DNA of 64,000 nt from DTU098 sp964498525 (GCA_964498525.1 CAZCGU010000007.1:1-64000); one strand, 5' to 3'. Counted from the first letter of the stretch, positions 1 through 9,223 are shown. Made by a program: numbers and translations. Notes: a model not told the origin generated them from the letters alone.

Positions 1-63
1 GAAATTATAAGATTTATGAAGATATTAAAAGATAATTGAAGTATATTAAGGGAGGGATAAGCC

Positions 64-1014
64 TTGTCCGCAATACTGCCTTTGGGTTGCCGGATTCACC
101 AGGTTGACGTCCGGGAACAGGGAAAAATGGAACGCACATCCTGTTATATAATAGATGCCGAAAATGTGGCTATCATTGAAACCGGGGCTTCACCGGGCAT
201 TGTTTACCTGCTGGACGCCCTTGGGAGCCTGGGAATTGCTGCCCAAAGGGTGAAGTATATTATTGTTACCCACGTTCACCTGGATCATTCCGGGGGGGCC
301 GGACAGTTGGCCCGGGAACTGCCGGAATCCCGGTTCATTGTTCATCCCAGGGGGGCCAGGCATCTCATTGACCCGTCCAGGCTGGTTGCCGGGGCCAGAC
401 CGCTTTACGGTGAGCGGTTTGATGAGTATTATGGCGAGGTCCTGCCCGTGCCCGCGGAAAGAGTACATACGCCGGAGGATGGGGAAACCCTGGCGCTGGA
501 AGAAGGCCGGACCCTGACAATTTTTCATGCCCCCGGTCATGCCCGCCATCACCTCGTTGTCAACGATCCGGCCAGTAAGGGGCTGTTTAGTGGTGATGCT
601 CTGGGAGCCCGCTATCAAGCGCTAAGCAGGCTCATTGAACGCGATTATATCCTTCCCCTTACTCCGCCGTCGGAATTTGATCCGCCTGCTTTTGTGGAAA
701 CCCTGGACTGCTTGAGTAAGTTGGGGGCGGAGAATATTTACTTCACTCACTTTGGACGCGCTACCGACGTGGAATCTGTTTTCCCCAGAGTCCGTGAACT
801 GGTTATCACCTTTGCTGAAATAGGACGTTCTATCCTGGATTCCGGGGGAGGCGCCGGAGAGATCGAAGCGACATTGTGGGATCTGGTGCTGGGCGAGTTG
901 TCCCAATACGGGGAAATTGACAGGAATCATCCCTTTGTTAAGTATCTTGAATCTGATATGGAATTAAGCTCCATGGGTATAGTACACTATTTTCAAAAAA
1001 TGAAAAAAAGGTAA
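64..1014 (+). CDS. MBL-fold metallo-hydrolase
   Basis: A 316-residue cytoplasmic metallo-beta-lactamase-fold hydrolase. The metal-binding motif THVHLDHSGG lies near residues 69-78, further ligands appear in HAPGHARHH (about 155-163) and FSGDALG (about 174-180), and FTHFG (about 226) supplies a late histidine. This order is typical of glyoxalase II/flavoprotein-like MBL proteins, but the substrate cannot be read from sequence. The start is TTG at 64, preceded by GGGAGGG at about 50-56. The residues after 240 form a helical C-terminal extension often seen in Firmicute members of the family. The first 63 bases hold only the AT-rich upstream region. Confidence 0.85.
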   Translation: MSAILPLGCRIHQVDVREQGKMERTSCYIIDAENVAIIETGASPGIVYLLDALGSLGIAAQRVKYIIVTHVHLDHSGGAGQLARELPESRFIVHPRGARHLIDPSRLVAGARPLYGERFDEYYGEVLPVPAERVHTPEDGETLALEEGRTLTIFHAPGHARHHLVVNDPASKGLFSGDALGARYQALSRLIERDYILPLTPPSEFDPPAFVETLDCLSKLGAENIYFTHFGRATDVESVFPRVRELVITFAEIGRSILDSGGGAGEIEATLWDLVLGELSQYGEIDRNHPFVKYLESDMELSSMGIVHYFQKMKKR

Positions 1015-1095
1015 AAAAAAGTCCGGCTCCAAAAAAACCGGAATAATACATTGGTGGATGTAGGCTTTAAAATTCAAGTACAAAAAGGAGGGGAG

Positions 1096-1120
1096 CCGGT
1101 TCGCCGGTCAGGCGAACCGG
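1096..1120. repeat. 10-bp perfect hairpin
   Basis: CCGGTTCGCC (1096-1105) and its exact complement (1111-1120) are separated by the 5-base loop GGTCA. An AGGAGG-like run lies just 5' of it (about 1086-1092), but no convincing + strand gene follows. With no U-tract on the + strand it is not an obvious intrinsic terminator. It may be a degenerate repeat or a transcript-end structure for the minus-strand gene at 1167-1406. Confidence 0.5.
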
Positions 1121-1166
1121 TGATGTGGGGAATATTTTGTCTGCCTTCCGGCCCCAGGAATTGTTT

Positions 1167-1406
1167 TTAACGTTTTACCCACTTCCTGTGGCCGCAAGAG
1201 AGGCAGGTTATGACTGTGTTTCCTTTGCTGGTCCGGGCTATGTGTTTGCGGCTGTGAAACCCGCAAACCCTGCAACAGGTCCTTTCTTCTGTGTAGAGTT
1301 CCTGAATCATTTTCTCAAAGACCCTGCTGACCGGGTTCCTGAATAATTTATTGTTAAAGGGAATCATCAAATCACGGGAATCAATAGCCTGGCCTGGCAG
1401 CATCAT
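1167..1406 (-). CDS. Small zinc-ribbon protein, unknown function
   Basis: A 79-residue protein whose C-terminal half has two knuckles, CRVCGF and CLSCGH, about 20 residues apart and followed by a basic tail (RKWVKR). This is a compact treble-clef or zinc-ribbon arrangement. The open frame extends upstream to 1577, but the ATG at 1406 is chosen because AAAGAAG lies about 7 bases before it and the upstream residues look non-coding. Such mini zinc ribbons occur as stand-alone nucleic-acid-binding proteins or as fragments of larger ones. I do not recognise the family with certainty, and the gene could be a remnant. It is divergent from the histidine kinase at 1614. Confidence 0.45.
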   Translation of the reverse strand: MMLPGQAIDSRDLMIPFNNKLFRNPVSRVFEKMIQELYTEERTCCRVCGFHSRKHIARTSKGNTVITCLSCGHRKWVKR

Positions 1407-1613
1407 TTTACACTTCTTTCGGTTGTTAGAATGCTGTGATTGTACCCTTTTGGATGATAAATACAAGCAAAAGTCATGCCTGTAAAACCGAGCGGCTTTT
1501 ACCGTGCAATAAGGTTGAAGGAATTTAACCCTTCCCGAAGAATACCTGAATAATTCGATTATACAAGTAACAAGCATTATTCCTGTGATTATCTAATTAA
1601 TGGGTGGGTTGTC

Positions 1614-2927
1614 ATGATCCGGCTGAGCAGTATTTCCTTTGGTATTATAATCCGCTGGGGGTTAATCCAACTGGCGGCCATTGGCCTGGTTGCCTTGGGC
1701 AGGCCTGAATTCTGGAAGGCCGCTTTGGTTGTTATTGCGTTAAACGCCCTGGGAACTTATTTAATTGTCGATTATATACAAAAGTGTAAAGGTGTAAAAT
1801 TAAAGCTGGATGACCATCCCATCGACCCCACCCTGCAGATTGCCAATGAGACGCTTCCCTACATGAGAAGGGGCTTAAATGAAGAGACAGCGCAAAAGAC
1901 CGCGGAAATAATCTTAAAGATTAGTGATGTGTCAGCCGTTGCTATTACCGATCGGGAGAAGGTACTTGCTTATATCGGGGAGTGCTCGGACCACCACAAG
2001 GCAGGTGGTCCCATTATCACCTACCCTACCAAGCAGGCCATAGCCACGGGGGAATTAATGATTGTACAGGATAAAAAGGGTCTGAACTGTCCGGTTAAGA
2101 ACTGCACGCTGCAAGCTGCTGTTATAGCCCCAATGAAATGCAAGGGGGAGATAGCCGGCACCGTCAAACTTTACCAGACCAGTCAGGGGAGCCTCCAGCC
2201 TTCCGTAGTGAAGTTGGCTGTAGCCGTAGCGCAGCTACTGGGACTGCAGATGGAACTGGCTGAACTGGACCGCCAGAGTCAGCTCGTCACCATAGCCGAG
2301 CTGGATGCCTTGCACGCCCAAATCAACCCTCACTTTTTATTCAACACGCTTAATGCTATAATTACTTATAGCCGGACCCATCCGGAAACGGCAAGAAGGC
2401 TTTTGATCCGTTTAGCCTCTTTTTTCCGGCAGGCTTTAAAAAGGCACGGTCACTTCAACAGTGTCAAAGAGGAGATTGAGTATGTAAATACTTACATTAT
2501 CCTGGAAAAAGCCCGTTTCCGGGAAAAATTAAGGATTAAAAGGGATATCGATCCTGCCCTTTTTGATTACCAGGTGCCTGTTTTAACTCTGCAGCCTTTG
2601 GTTGAGAACGCTATCAAACATGGTGTACAGCCTAAAGTAGGCCCCGGGACGGTGGAGATTATTGCCCGTTTATTAAACGGGGAAATGCTGTTTATAATTC
2701 GCGATGACGGGATTGGGATTGGCGGCGACAGGATGTCTAAAGTCTTTCTGCCCGGGTACGGCTCGGGCAACGGTGTCGGTTTAAGCAACGTTCACGAGCG
2801 TTTGAAAAGCTTGTTTGGGGAGGATTATGGACTTCGCATCACCAGCGAAGTGAATTACGGCACCTCTGTTTATGTCAGGATTCCCATCAAGAAAGCGCTA
2901 CGGCAAAAGGAGGTTGCTGACCTGTGA
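1614..2927 (+). CDS. LytS/YehU-type sensor histidine kinase
   Basis: A 437-residue membrane kinase that would autophosphorylate and pass phosphate to the LytTR regulator encoded next. Two hydrophobic segments (about residues 9-27 and 30-54) anchor it. A GAF-like sensor region follows (about 80-220), with cysteines in CSDHH and CPVKNC that could bind a metal or report redox state. The His_kinase box with NPHFLFN lies at about 236-242. A HATPase domain (about 330-432) has NAIKHG and DDGIGIG. It lacks the multi-helix 5TM-LYT domain of classical LytS, so its signal is probably different. The ATG at 1614 follows GGGTGGG. It overlaps the next gene by 4 bases. Confidence 0.9.
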   Translation: MIRLSSISFGIIIRWGLIQLAAIGLVALGRPEFWKAALVVIALNALGTYLIVDYIQKCKGVKLKLDDHPIDPTLQIANETLPYMRRGLNEETAQKTAEIILKISDVSAVAITDREKVLAYIGECSDHHKAGGPIITYPTKQAIATGELMIVQDKKGLNCPVKNCTLQAAVIAPMKCKGEIAGTVKLYQTSQGSLQPSVVKLAVAVAQLLGLQMELAELDRQSQLVTIAELDALHAQINPHFLFNTLNAIITYSRTHPETARRLLIRLASFFRQALKRHGHFNSVKEEIEYVNTYIILEKARFREKLRIKRDIDPALFDYQVPVLTLQPLVENAIKHGVQPKVGPGTVEIIARLLNGEMLFIIRDDGIGIGGDRMSKVFLPGYGSGNGVGLSNVHERLKSLFGEDYGLRITSEVNYGTSVYVRIPIKKALRQKEVADL

Positions 2928-3712
2928 AATTAAAGGCGCTGATTGTGGATGATGAATATCCGGCCAGGCAGGAATTAAGGTATGCCTTAAGCGGCACGGA
3001 TAATGTGGAAATAGTGGGTGAGGCCACCAATGCCCAGGAAGCCCTGGCCCTGATTAAGGCCCTTGACTACCAGATTCTTTTTCTCGACATCTCCATGCCG
3101 GGTATGAGCGGGTTGGAGCTTGGAGCCGCCATTCAAGAACTGCCCAGGCAACCGAACATCATTTTTGTTACTGCTTTTGACGAGTATGCTGTATCGGCCT
3201 TTGAGGTAAATGCAGTTGATTATATTTTAAAACCCTTTGAACCGGAGCGGCTAAAAAAAGCCATTGACAAAGTAATAAAGCTGAACCAGGAGTTCACGGG
3301 GTCTGACGCCCAGGACGGCGGCGGTTCTAAAGTGAAGACGATTCCGGAAGCCGGCCGGGGTCACCAGGAGCAAATCAGATTCGACCGCATACCAGCGGAA
3401 AAGCAGGGTAAAACCATCCTGGTCAATGAGTCCGATATTGTCTACGCCTTTACCGAACAGGACTACGTTTACATCAAGACTCTTAACGACAAGCTATTTA
3501 CCCGGTTTACCCTGAAAGAGTTGGAGGCGCGGTTGAACTCGAACCTCTTTTTCCGGACGCACCGCTGTTATCTGGTTAACTTGAACAGAGTAAAAGAGAT
3601 TGTTCCCTTTTTTAATGGGGCTTACAATTTAACAATGGAGGACAGGGAACGAAGCGAGGTCCCGGTTAGCCGGGCCCAGGCTAAAAAATTAAAGAAAATA
3701 TTGGGTTTGTAA
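2924..3712 (+). CDS. LytTR-family response regulator
   Basis: A 262-residue transcription factor. The receiver domain (1-120) has the acidic pair D9/D10, phospho-acceptor D55 in FLDISMPGMSG, and the conserved Lys in LKPFE. After a variable linker (about 125-155), the C-terminal LytTR DNA-binding domain (about 158-262) contains FFRTHRCYLVNLNRVKE. It starts at GTG 2924 inside the kinase stop region (ATGA-type overlap), so translation is coupled. No lrgAB-like target gene is adjacent. A long-loop U-rich hairpin ends the operon at 3796-3840. Confidence 0.92.
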   Translation: MKLKALIVDDEYPARQELRYALSGTDNVEIVGEATNAQEALALIKALDYQILFLDISMPGMSGLELGAAIQELPRQPNIIFVTAFDEYAVSAFEVNAVDYILKPFEPERLKKAIDKVIKLNQEFTGSDAQDGGGSKVKTIPEAGRGHQEQIRFDRIPAEKQGKTILVNESDIVYAFTEQDYVYIKTLNDKLFTRFTLKELEARLNSNLFFRTHRCYLVNLNRVKEIVPFFNGAYNLTMEDRERSEVPVSRAQAKKLKKILGL

Positions 3713-3795
3713 GGCAACCGGTCCTGCCGGGGGTTCTTATAAATTAGCCGCGGGTATAAGCCTTGCATCAGATCGTCCAGAATAATAGACAATGG

Positions 3796-3840
3796 AATAA
3801 CCTGCTCAAAAGGTTTAACTTGATAAGGCAGGTTATTTTC
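3796..3840 (+). terminator. Probable terminator after the LytST-type operon
   Basis: The 10-base arms AATAACCTGC (3796-3805) and GCAGGTTATT (3828-3837) are perfectly complementary with a 22-base loop, followed by a short T-rich tail. It lies between the response regulator and acpS. Confidence 0.6.
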
Positions 3841-3903
3841 TATTCACCGCGAAGTTTTTTTTGATAAAGGTTTTGATTTGTTTTCGGAACCGGAGGTGGT
3901 AAA

Positions 3904-4311
3904 ATGTTTCATAGCTCCTATGTTTGCAGCCTGGCCGGTATAGGGACGGATATAATCGAAATTGACAGAATCAGGCGGGCTGTGGAGCGTGGCGGGCGCC
4001 GCTTTCTGGGGCGTGTTTTTACCAAGGGGGAAGCAGCCTTTTGTGAGGGCAGGCAGGACCGTTTCGCTTGTTTAGCGGCACGTTTTGCCGCCAAAGAGGC
4101 AGTCTTTAAAGCCCTGGGCAGCGGCCTTTCCGGGTGCCGCTGGGTGGATGTGGAGGTCTGCCGGAAAGATGGCGAACGGCCCGGGATCCTGCTGCACGGG
4201 GCGGCCGCGCGGCTGGCGAGGGAGAACGGAATCACGTCCGTGCAGGTCAGCCTGTCCCATAGCCGTGAACACGCCCTTGCCTTCGCCCTGGCAACGAGAG
4301 AGGGGGTCTAA
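3904..4311 (+). CDS. acpS: Holo-[acyl-carrier-protein] synthase
   Basis: A 135-residue 4'-phosphopantetheinyl transferase that activates acyl carrier protein from CoA in fatty-acid synthesis. The N-terminal GIGTDIIEIDRI motif (about 12-23) and RFAAKEAVFKALG (about 58-70) supply the Mg2+ and CoA ligands. The C-terminal SLSHSREHALAFA matches the family. The ATG at 3904 has GGAGGT at 3892-3897. The short N-terminal extension (MFHSSYVCSLA) is slightly longer than usual, so an internal start cannot be fully excluded. It is followed after 7 bases by nnr, the conserved Firmicute order. Confidence 0.95.
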   Translation: MFHSSYVCSLAGIGTDIIEIDRIRRAVERGGRRFLGRVFTKGEAAFCEGRQDRFACLAARFAAKEAVFKALGSGLSGCRWVDVEVCRKDGERPGILLHGAAARLARENGITSVQVSLSHSREHALAFALATREGV

Positions 4312-4318
4312 AAGAGCT

Positions 4319-5866
4319 TTGAGAATTGTTACCGCCGAAGAAATGAAAGCCCTGGACCAGGCGGCTATAGAGGAATATGGCATACCGGGCCTGGTTTTAA
4401 TGGAGAATGCCGGCCATCATGTGGTGGAAGTGGTCAAACAGGTGCTGGGTGATGTCCGGGATAAAGTCGTTACAATATTTATTGGCAAGGGTAATAACGG
4501 AGGTGACGGCCTGGTTATAGCCCGTCACCTCCTCAATATGGGGGCGGAAATCAAATTGCTGGCCCTGGGCAATGTGGAGGAAATAACCGGGGACGCGGCT
4601 GTTAACCTGGAAATATGGCGAAAACAAGGTCAAAAGATATATTCCATTCACCGCGGCGACGGGATTAATATCGTAAGATTAATCTTATTGAACACGGATC
4701 TGATTGTAGATGCCATTTACGGCACAGGTTTACGGGGAAAAGTGCCGGAAAAAGTCGGCCGGATTATCGAAGTGCTTAACAGCAGCGGTAAACCCATTGT
4801 GGCTGTAGATGTCCCCTCCGGATTGGAAGCCAGTAACGGCAAGGTTGACGGGCCGTGTATCCAGGCGGCCCACACTGTTACTTTCGGTTTGCCGAAACTG
4901 GGGCTGATTCTGGAGCCGGGCGCAGGTTACGTGGGCCGGCTGCATATCGCTGACATTTCCATTCCGTCCGTTCTGGTGGAAAAGAAAGGTCCCCTGAGAT
5001 ACTTAATCACCCCCGAACTGGTCAGGGAATGGCTTCCCCCCCGGCCCACCGGCGCCCACAAAGGAACCTTCGGCCGGGTGCTCATCGTGGCCGGTTCCCG
5101 GGGTATGACCGGGGCCGCCTGCCTGGCGGGGGAAGCATCCCTCAGGGCCGGCGCCGGACTGGTCACGGTTGCCGTACCGGAAACCCTTCACGATATTGTG
5201 GAAATGAAGTTAACCGAAGTAATGACGGCGCCTCTGCCCGATGACGGCAAAGGTTGTCTCTGCGGGGAGGCCGGGCAGGCTATTCTGTCCCTGCTGGAAA
5301 ATAAAGATGTTCTGGTTATTGGACCGGGCCTTTCCAGCGAGCCCGGGGTGGCGGCTCTGGTGAAGGAGCTGCTTCCCTCCATCGGGGTTACCAGTGTGCT
5401 TGACGCGGACGCGCTGAACGCCCTGGCCGGGGCGGGGGAACTTCTGAGAAAAATCCAGGCCCCTGTGATTATAACGCCCCATCCGGGGGAAATGGCCCGG
5501 CTGGTGGGAACATCCATCGGGGAGATCCAGGGTGACAGGCTTACCACCGTCAGTAAGGCGGCGCTTGACTGGGATGCTGTGGTGCTGCTGAAAGGGGCCC
5601 GTACGGTGGTGGCCGATCCGGGCGGCGCCATTTACATTAATCCCACGGGTAATCCTGGTATGGCCACAGCCGGAAGCGGCGATGTGCTGGCCGGAACCAT
5701 AGCTGCCCTGGCGGGTCAGGGTCTGGACCCGTCCCGGGCAGCCGCAGCAGGGGCCTACCTCCACGGCCTGGCCGGCGACCTGGCGGCCAGGGAAAAGGGA
5801 ATGATGGGGTTAGTAGCGGGTGACCTTGTTTTAACCCTGCCGGAAGCAATCCGGAATCTCGGTTAA
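4319..5866 (+). CDS. nnr: Bifunctional NAD(P)HX epimerase / ADP-dependent NAD(P)HX dehydratase
   Basis: A 515-residue enzyme repairing hydrated NADH and NADPH. The N-terminal YjeF_N epimerase domain (about 1-215) carries GKGNNGGDG (about 56-64) and VDVPSGL. The C-terminal ribokinase-like dehydratase domain (about 230-512) carries HPGEMARL and NPTGNPGMATAGSGDVLAG. The open frame extends upstream inside acpS, but those residues are an acpS shadow. TTG 4319 is chosen because AGGGGG lies at 4301-4306 and the protein then begins MRIVTAEEMKALD, as in the family. It sits 7 bases after acpS and is probably co-transcribed. Confidence 0.94.
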   Translation: MRIVTAEEMKALDQAAIEEYGIPGLVLMENAGHHVVEVVKQVLGDVRDKVVTIFIGKGNNGGDGLVIARHLLNMGAEIKLLALGNVEEITGDAAVNLEIWRKQGQKIYSIHRGDGINIVRLILLNTDLIVDAIYGTGLRGKVPEKVGRIIEVLNSSGKPIVAVDVPSGLEASNGKVDGPCIQAAHTVTFGLPKLGLILEPGAGYVGRLHIADISIPSVLVEKKGPLRYLITPELVREWLPPRPTGAHKGTFGRVLIVAGSRGMTGAACLAGEASLRAGAGLVTVAVPETLHDIVEMKLTEVMTAPLPDDGKGCLCGEAGQAILSLLENKDVLVIGPGLSSEPGVAALVKELLPSIGVTSVLDADALNALAGAGELLRKIQAPVIITPHPGEMARLVGTSIGEIQGDRLTTVSKAALDWDAVVLLKGARTVVADPGGAIYINPTGNPGMATAGSGDVLAGTIAALAGQGLDPSRAAAAGAYLHGLAGDLAAREKGMMGLVAGDLVLTLPEAIRNLG

Positions 5867-5925
5867 ACGGGCTTACGGGTATCAGAAAACTAACAGACTT
5901 AAATCATAATTAAGGTGGGGTTATT

Positions 5926-7044
5926 ATGCTGATCGGTGTACTGAAAGAAATAAAACCAAACGAAGACCGTGTGGCGGTAACGCCGGCCGGGGTCAAGGCT
6001 TTAACCGGAGCAGGACACACTGTGCTGGTTGAGTCCGGGGCAGGTTTGGGTAGCGGTATTCCGGATGAGTTTTATGTTTCGGCCGGCGCCGCAATGTCAG
6101 CGGATCCTTCTGAAATATACCACCGGGCTGAAATGATTCTAAAGGTTAAGGAACCTCTGCCCCGGGAGTATCCCCTGCTGCGGGAAGGCCAGATCCTTTT
6201 TACTTACCTGCACCTGGCCAGTGACAAGTCTTTGACGGAAGCAATGCTGGATAAAAAGATAATTGCCCTGGCCTACGAGACTGTCCAGCTGGACAGCGGT
6301 TTGCTTCCTTTGCTCACACCCATGAGTGAAATTGCCGGTAAGATGGCTGTTCAACTGGGCGCCCATTATTTAGAAAAGCCCTACGGTGGCAGAGGAGTCC
6401 TTCTGGGAGGAGTGCCCGGGGTCCCGGCTGCTGACGTGGTCATTATCGGCGCCGGTACGGTGGGGTCCTGTGCCGCCAAGGTGGCCGTCGGCATGGGGGC
6501 GCAGGTTTCCATTATTGACAGGAATCTGGACCGGTTGCGCACCCTGGACGATCTTTACGGGGGCAGGATCAAGACCTTTGCCTCTAATCCGGCCCACCTG
6601 GAGCAGGTCACCCACTTTGCCGACTTGCTGATCGGAGCCGTGCTGGTGGTGGGGGCGCGAACACCTAAAATAGTTAGCGAAGAAATGGTCAAAAAAATGA
6701 AGAAGGGTTCCGTTATTATTGATGTTGCTGTTGACCAGGGTGGTTCCATTGAAACCATCGATCGGGTTACCACCCATGATGATCCCATTTATGAGAAGCA
6801 TGGTGTAATTCACTATGCCGTATCGAACATGCCCGGGGCGGTGGCCCGGACTTCTACCTTTGCCCTGGCCAATGCTACCCTCCCCTATGCCCTGGAACTG
6901 GCCAACTATAGTTGTGAAAAGGCTGCCTTAAGAAACCGGGCCATAGGCCTGGGGGTAAATACCTACCGGGGCCTGCTGACCTGCCGGGCGGTTGCCGAGT
7001 CCCATGATCTGGATTATTGTCCTTTGAGCGAAGTCATCAAATAA
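5926..7044 (+). CDS. ald: Alanine dehydrogenase
   Basis: A 372-residue NAD-dependent enzyme interconverting L-alanine with pyruvate and ammonia. The N-terminal AlaDh/PNT domain begins MLIGVLKEIKPNEDRVAVTP and contains KVKEPLPREY. The Rossmann domain has GAGTVGSCAAKVAVGMGA (about 177-194). The C-terminal VDQGGSIET and YAVSNMPGAVARTST segments are diagnostic. Length and motif order are normal. The ATG at 5926 is preceded by AAGGTGGGG. It could supply alanine for alr nearby, or in a sporulating organism assimilate or degrade alanine. Confidence 0.96.
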   Translation: MLIGVLKEIKPNEDRVAVTPAGVKALTGAGHTVLVESGAGLGSGIPDEFYVSAGAAMSADPSEIYHRAEMILKVKEPLPREYPLLREGQILFTYLHLASDKSLTEAMLDKKIIALAYETVQLDSGLLPLLTPMSEIAGKMAVQLGAHYLEKPYGGRGVLLGGVPGVPAADVVIIGAGTVGSCAAKVAVGMGAQVSIIDRNLDRLRTLDDLYGGRIKTFASNPAHLEQVTHFADLLIGAVLVVGARTPKIVSEEMVKKMKKGSVIIDVAVDQGGSIETIDRVTTHDDPIYEKHGVIHYAVSNMPGAVARTSTFALANATLPYALELANYSCEKAALRNRAIGLGVNTYRGLLTCRAVAESHDLDYCPLSEVIK

Positions 7045-7071
7045 GATTAAGGACGAGGGAGGAATCGCCAA

Positions 7072-7371
7072 ATGCCAACGCCGGAAAGCCTTCTGGAAGA
7101 CGCGTCATTTTTAATAAAAAAACTCAGTGCCCTGCAGGGTGACGAGTTAAAGTCAATTTGCCGTGATCTGAACATTCCGGTAAAAAATATGCCCACCCAC
7201 GATATGGTTGAACAAATCCTGATCACTGTCAACGGCGCCATTCAATCCTACAGAAAAGCGCCAAAACGGGAGAGCGAAAGGATCCTGGCTGCTTTTCGCT
7301 ATAACATTCTTGTAAAAAGCAAATTTGTGGAAAGGTGCCTGGACCGGCTTAAAAAAACAATGCCGGATTAA
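7072..7371 (+). CDS. Conserved small protein, unknown function
   Basis: A 99-residue soluble, largely helical protein with no recognised domain. The start ATG 7072 follows GAGGGAGGA, a very strong ribosome site, and the gene lies in line between ald and alr, so it is very likely real. The basic and leucine-rich C-terminus (KFVERCLDRLKK) suggests an amphipathic helix. No catalytic motif is visible. Function is not assigned. Confidence 0.7.
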   Translation: MPTPESLLEDASFLIKKLSALQGDELKSICRDLNIPVKNMPTHDMVEQILITVNGAIQSYRKAPKRESERILAAFRYNILVKSKFVERCLDRLKKTMPD

Positions 7372-7493
7372 AGGAAACCGGGTTGGCTCCTGCCTAAAGG
7401 GTGCGTTGTATGACTGGAAGGATACTGCTTTAGCGTTGTTGCGGCAGAATTCCCAATCTTCAGGACGCTTTAAATTAAGTGAAGAAGGTGTTT

Positions 7494-8630
7494 ATGGGCA
7501 TGACTGTGTTCCCGGTTTGGGCGGTAATTGATTTAAGCGCGATTTCTCATAATATCCGGGAAATCCGCAGGGTAACCGCTTCATCCGCCGGGGTTATGGC
7601 AGTTGTCAAGGCTGACGGCTACGGCCACGGGGCAGTGGAAGTAAGCAGGACGGCCCTGGCCGGCGGTGCGGAATGGCTGGGGGTAGCCAGGGCGGCGGAA
7701 GGCACAGCCCTGCGTAACGCGGGCCTGGAAGCACCGGTGCTGGTGCTGGGTTATACTCCGCCGGAACAGTACAGGGAAGTTTTAGCCGGGCAGCTGGTTC
7801 AGGCGGTTTATAACCGGGAGATGGGCCTCGACCTGGCGGAGGCTGCCCGCAGGGCCGGAATAAAAGCCCGGGTGCACCTGAAGGTGGATACAGGGATGGG
7901 CCGTCTGGGCTGGCTGGCCGGACCCGGCGCCTGGGGTGAAATACTGGACCTGGCTAAAAACCCCCATCTGGAACTAGAGGGTATTTTCACTCATTTTGCA
8001 GCTGCTGACGACCTGGACCAAAGCTATACCCTGGAACAACTCCGCAAGTTCAGGGAATTGACGGAACAGCTGCGCCGCTCAGGTCTGGAGTTCCCCTTGA
8101 GACATGCGGCAAACAGCGCGGCCCTGCTGGGATTGCCGGAAACACATCTGGATCTGGTGCGGGCGGGTATTGCCATCTACGGCCTTAATCCCTCTGACCA
8201 GGTGTATTATAGTAACGTTACACTGCGCCCGGCCCTGGAACTCAAAGCCAGGGTGGCTTATTGCAAGGAGGCGCCGGCCGGTTTTGCGGTTAGTTACGGT
8301 TGCACCTACAGGACTTGCAGGGCTACCTGTCTTGCCACACTGCCTCTGGGCTACGCCGATGGCTATCCCAGGCTCCTTTCATCCAGGGGAGAGGTTCTAA
8401 TTCACGGCTGCCGCGCGCCGGTTGTGGGCAGGGTCTGTATGGACCAGATCATGGTGGATGTGGGGAATATCCAAAACGTGAGGGCAGGGGACGAAGCTGT
8501 GCTGATCGGGCGCCAGGGCGGGGAAGAAATATCCGCAGGGGAAGTAGCCGCCAAAGTTGGCACTATTCATTATGAAATCGTAAGCCAAATCAACGCCCGC
8601 GTTCCCAGAGTCTACCTTGGACGCGGTTGA
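7494..8630 (+). CDS. alr: Alanine racemase
   Basis: A 378-residue PLP-dependent fold-III enzyme converting L-alanine to D-alanine for peptidoglycan. The PLP lysine is in AVVKADGYGHG (Lys about 39). The substrate motif HFAAADD, the HAANSAALL segment and the C-terminal GRVCMDQIMVDVG are canonical. GAAGAAGGTG at 7481-7490 serves either ATG 7494 or ATG 7500; a GTG at 7479 is also in frame but overlaps the site. In many Firmicutes ndoAI/ndoA directly follow alr. Here they lie 6.6 kb downstream. Confidence 0.95.
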   Translation: MGMTVFPVWAVIDLSAISHNIREIRRVTASSAGVMAVVKADGYGHGAVEVSRTALAGGAEWLGVARAAEGTALRNAGLEAPVLVLGYTPPEQYREVLAGQLVQAVYNREMGLDLAEAARRAGIKARVHLKVDTGMGRLGWLAGPGAWGEILDLAKNPHLELEGIFTHFAAADDLDQSYTLEQLRKFRELTEQLRRSGLEFPLRHAANSAALLGLPETHLDLVRAGIAIYGLNPSDQVYYSNVTLRPALELKARVAYCKEAPAGFAVSYGCTYRTCRATCLATLPLGYADGYPRLLSSRGEVLIHGCRAPVVGRVCMDQIMVDVGNIQNVRAGDEAVLIGRQGGEEISAGEVAAKVGTIHYEIVSQINARVPRVYLGRG

Positions 8631-9111
8631 ACACAAGTGAGGCAGCAGGTCCAGCCCGTCCCCGGTTCGGCAGCCGGATGGCAACCATTTATTAGCGCCA
8701 GGAACCCGGGGGCGGGCGCCGGCCGGGAAACCTTATTAAAACAGGAGAGGACTAAAGGGTTTACATGGGCTCGGTGTGGGAACCACTGTTTTCCCCTGAC
8801 GGCGCTTTGAATTAAAAATGTTTAGGGACTTGGTCCAGGCAACAGGACGCTTTGGGGGGAGTGCCGCTTTCCTTAAAAAGCGTTATTTTATTTTTTTCTA
8901 TATCCGTTATAATGGAGCTGTGTGGCTGTTACCGGGCCAGGCTGCCGGGGAAGTAAATATTTGCGGGGTTCAGCCTCCGGCCAGGATATTTGTGTTGATT
9001 CTCCCAGGAAATTCTCTTTATTCCGGCCGCTTTTTTCCTGCGGCTTTACAGTTGTGCGTTTAGCTTTTACCAGGAGCCCCGCGTTGATGTTGGGGGTCGT
9101 TCGGAATAGGT
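8631..9111. other. Intergenic stretch without a supported gene
   Basis: About 480 bases between alr and the minus-strand tRNA-like gene. Short frames (for example 8818-9063) have no ribosome site or plausible composition. The stretch has GC-rich segments near 8640-8730 and a poly-T tract near 8886-8900. No repeat or riboswitch fold was recognised. Confidence 0.5.
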
Positions 9112-9115
9112 CTTT

Positions 9116-9152
9116 AAAAAAGGAGAGCCCCAGCTAAAAGCCAGGGCTTCCT
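9116..9152 (-). terminator. Intrinsic terminator of the tRNA-like RNA gene
   Basis: Read on the minus strand, AGGAAGCCC (9152-9144) pairs with GGGCTCTCCT (9130-9121) with one bulged base, and is followed at once by a run of six T (9121-9116). It lies directly 3' of the tRNA-like sequence. Confidence 0.65.
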
Positions 9153-9158
9153 CATTTT

Positions 9159-9223
9159 GGGGAGAAGCGGAATCGAACCGCAGAGCGGGCCCCGGACCTC
9201 GCTGTGTTCCCGACACTCTTCCC
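9159..9223 (-). ncRNA. tRNA-like RNA with own promoter and terminator
   Basis: On the minus strand a 65-base segment has an acceptor-like pairing, GGGAAGA (5' end at 9223) with TTCTCCC near the 3' end (one A-C mismatch, one G-U). A D-like hairpin GTGT/ACAC and a textbook T arm, GCGG-TTCGATT-CCGC, are also present. The middle hairpin (AGCG/CGCT plus internal pairs) does not give a regular 7-base anticodon loop, and no CCA is encoded. It is about 8 bases shorter than a standard tRNA. With a sigma-A-type promoter upstream and a U-tailed hairpin downstream it looks transcribed. It could be a degenerate tRNA or a tRNA-mimic regulatory RNA. Confidence 0.45.

Noticed and set aside
1125..1346. 73-codon plus-strand frame
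   Set aside because: Antisense to the zinc-ribbon frame and less plausible in composition; no conserved motif.
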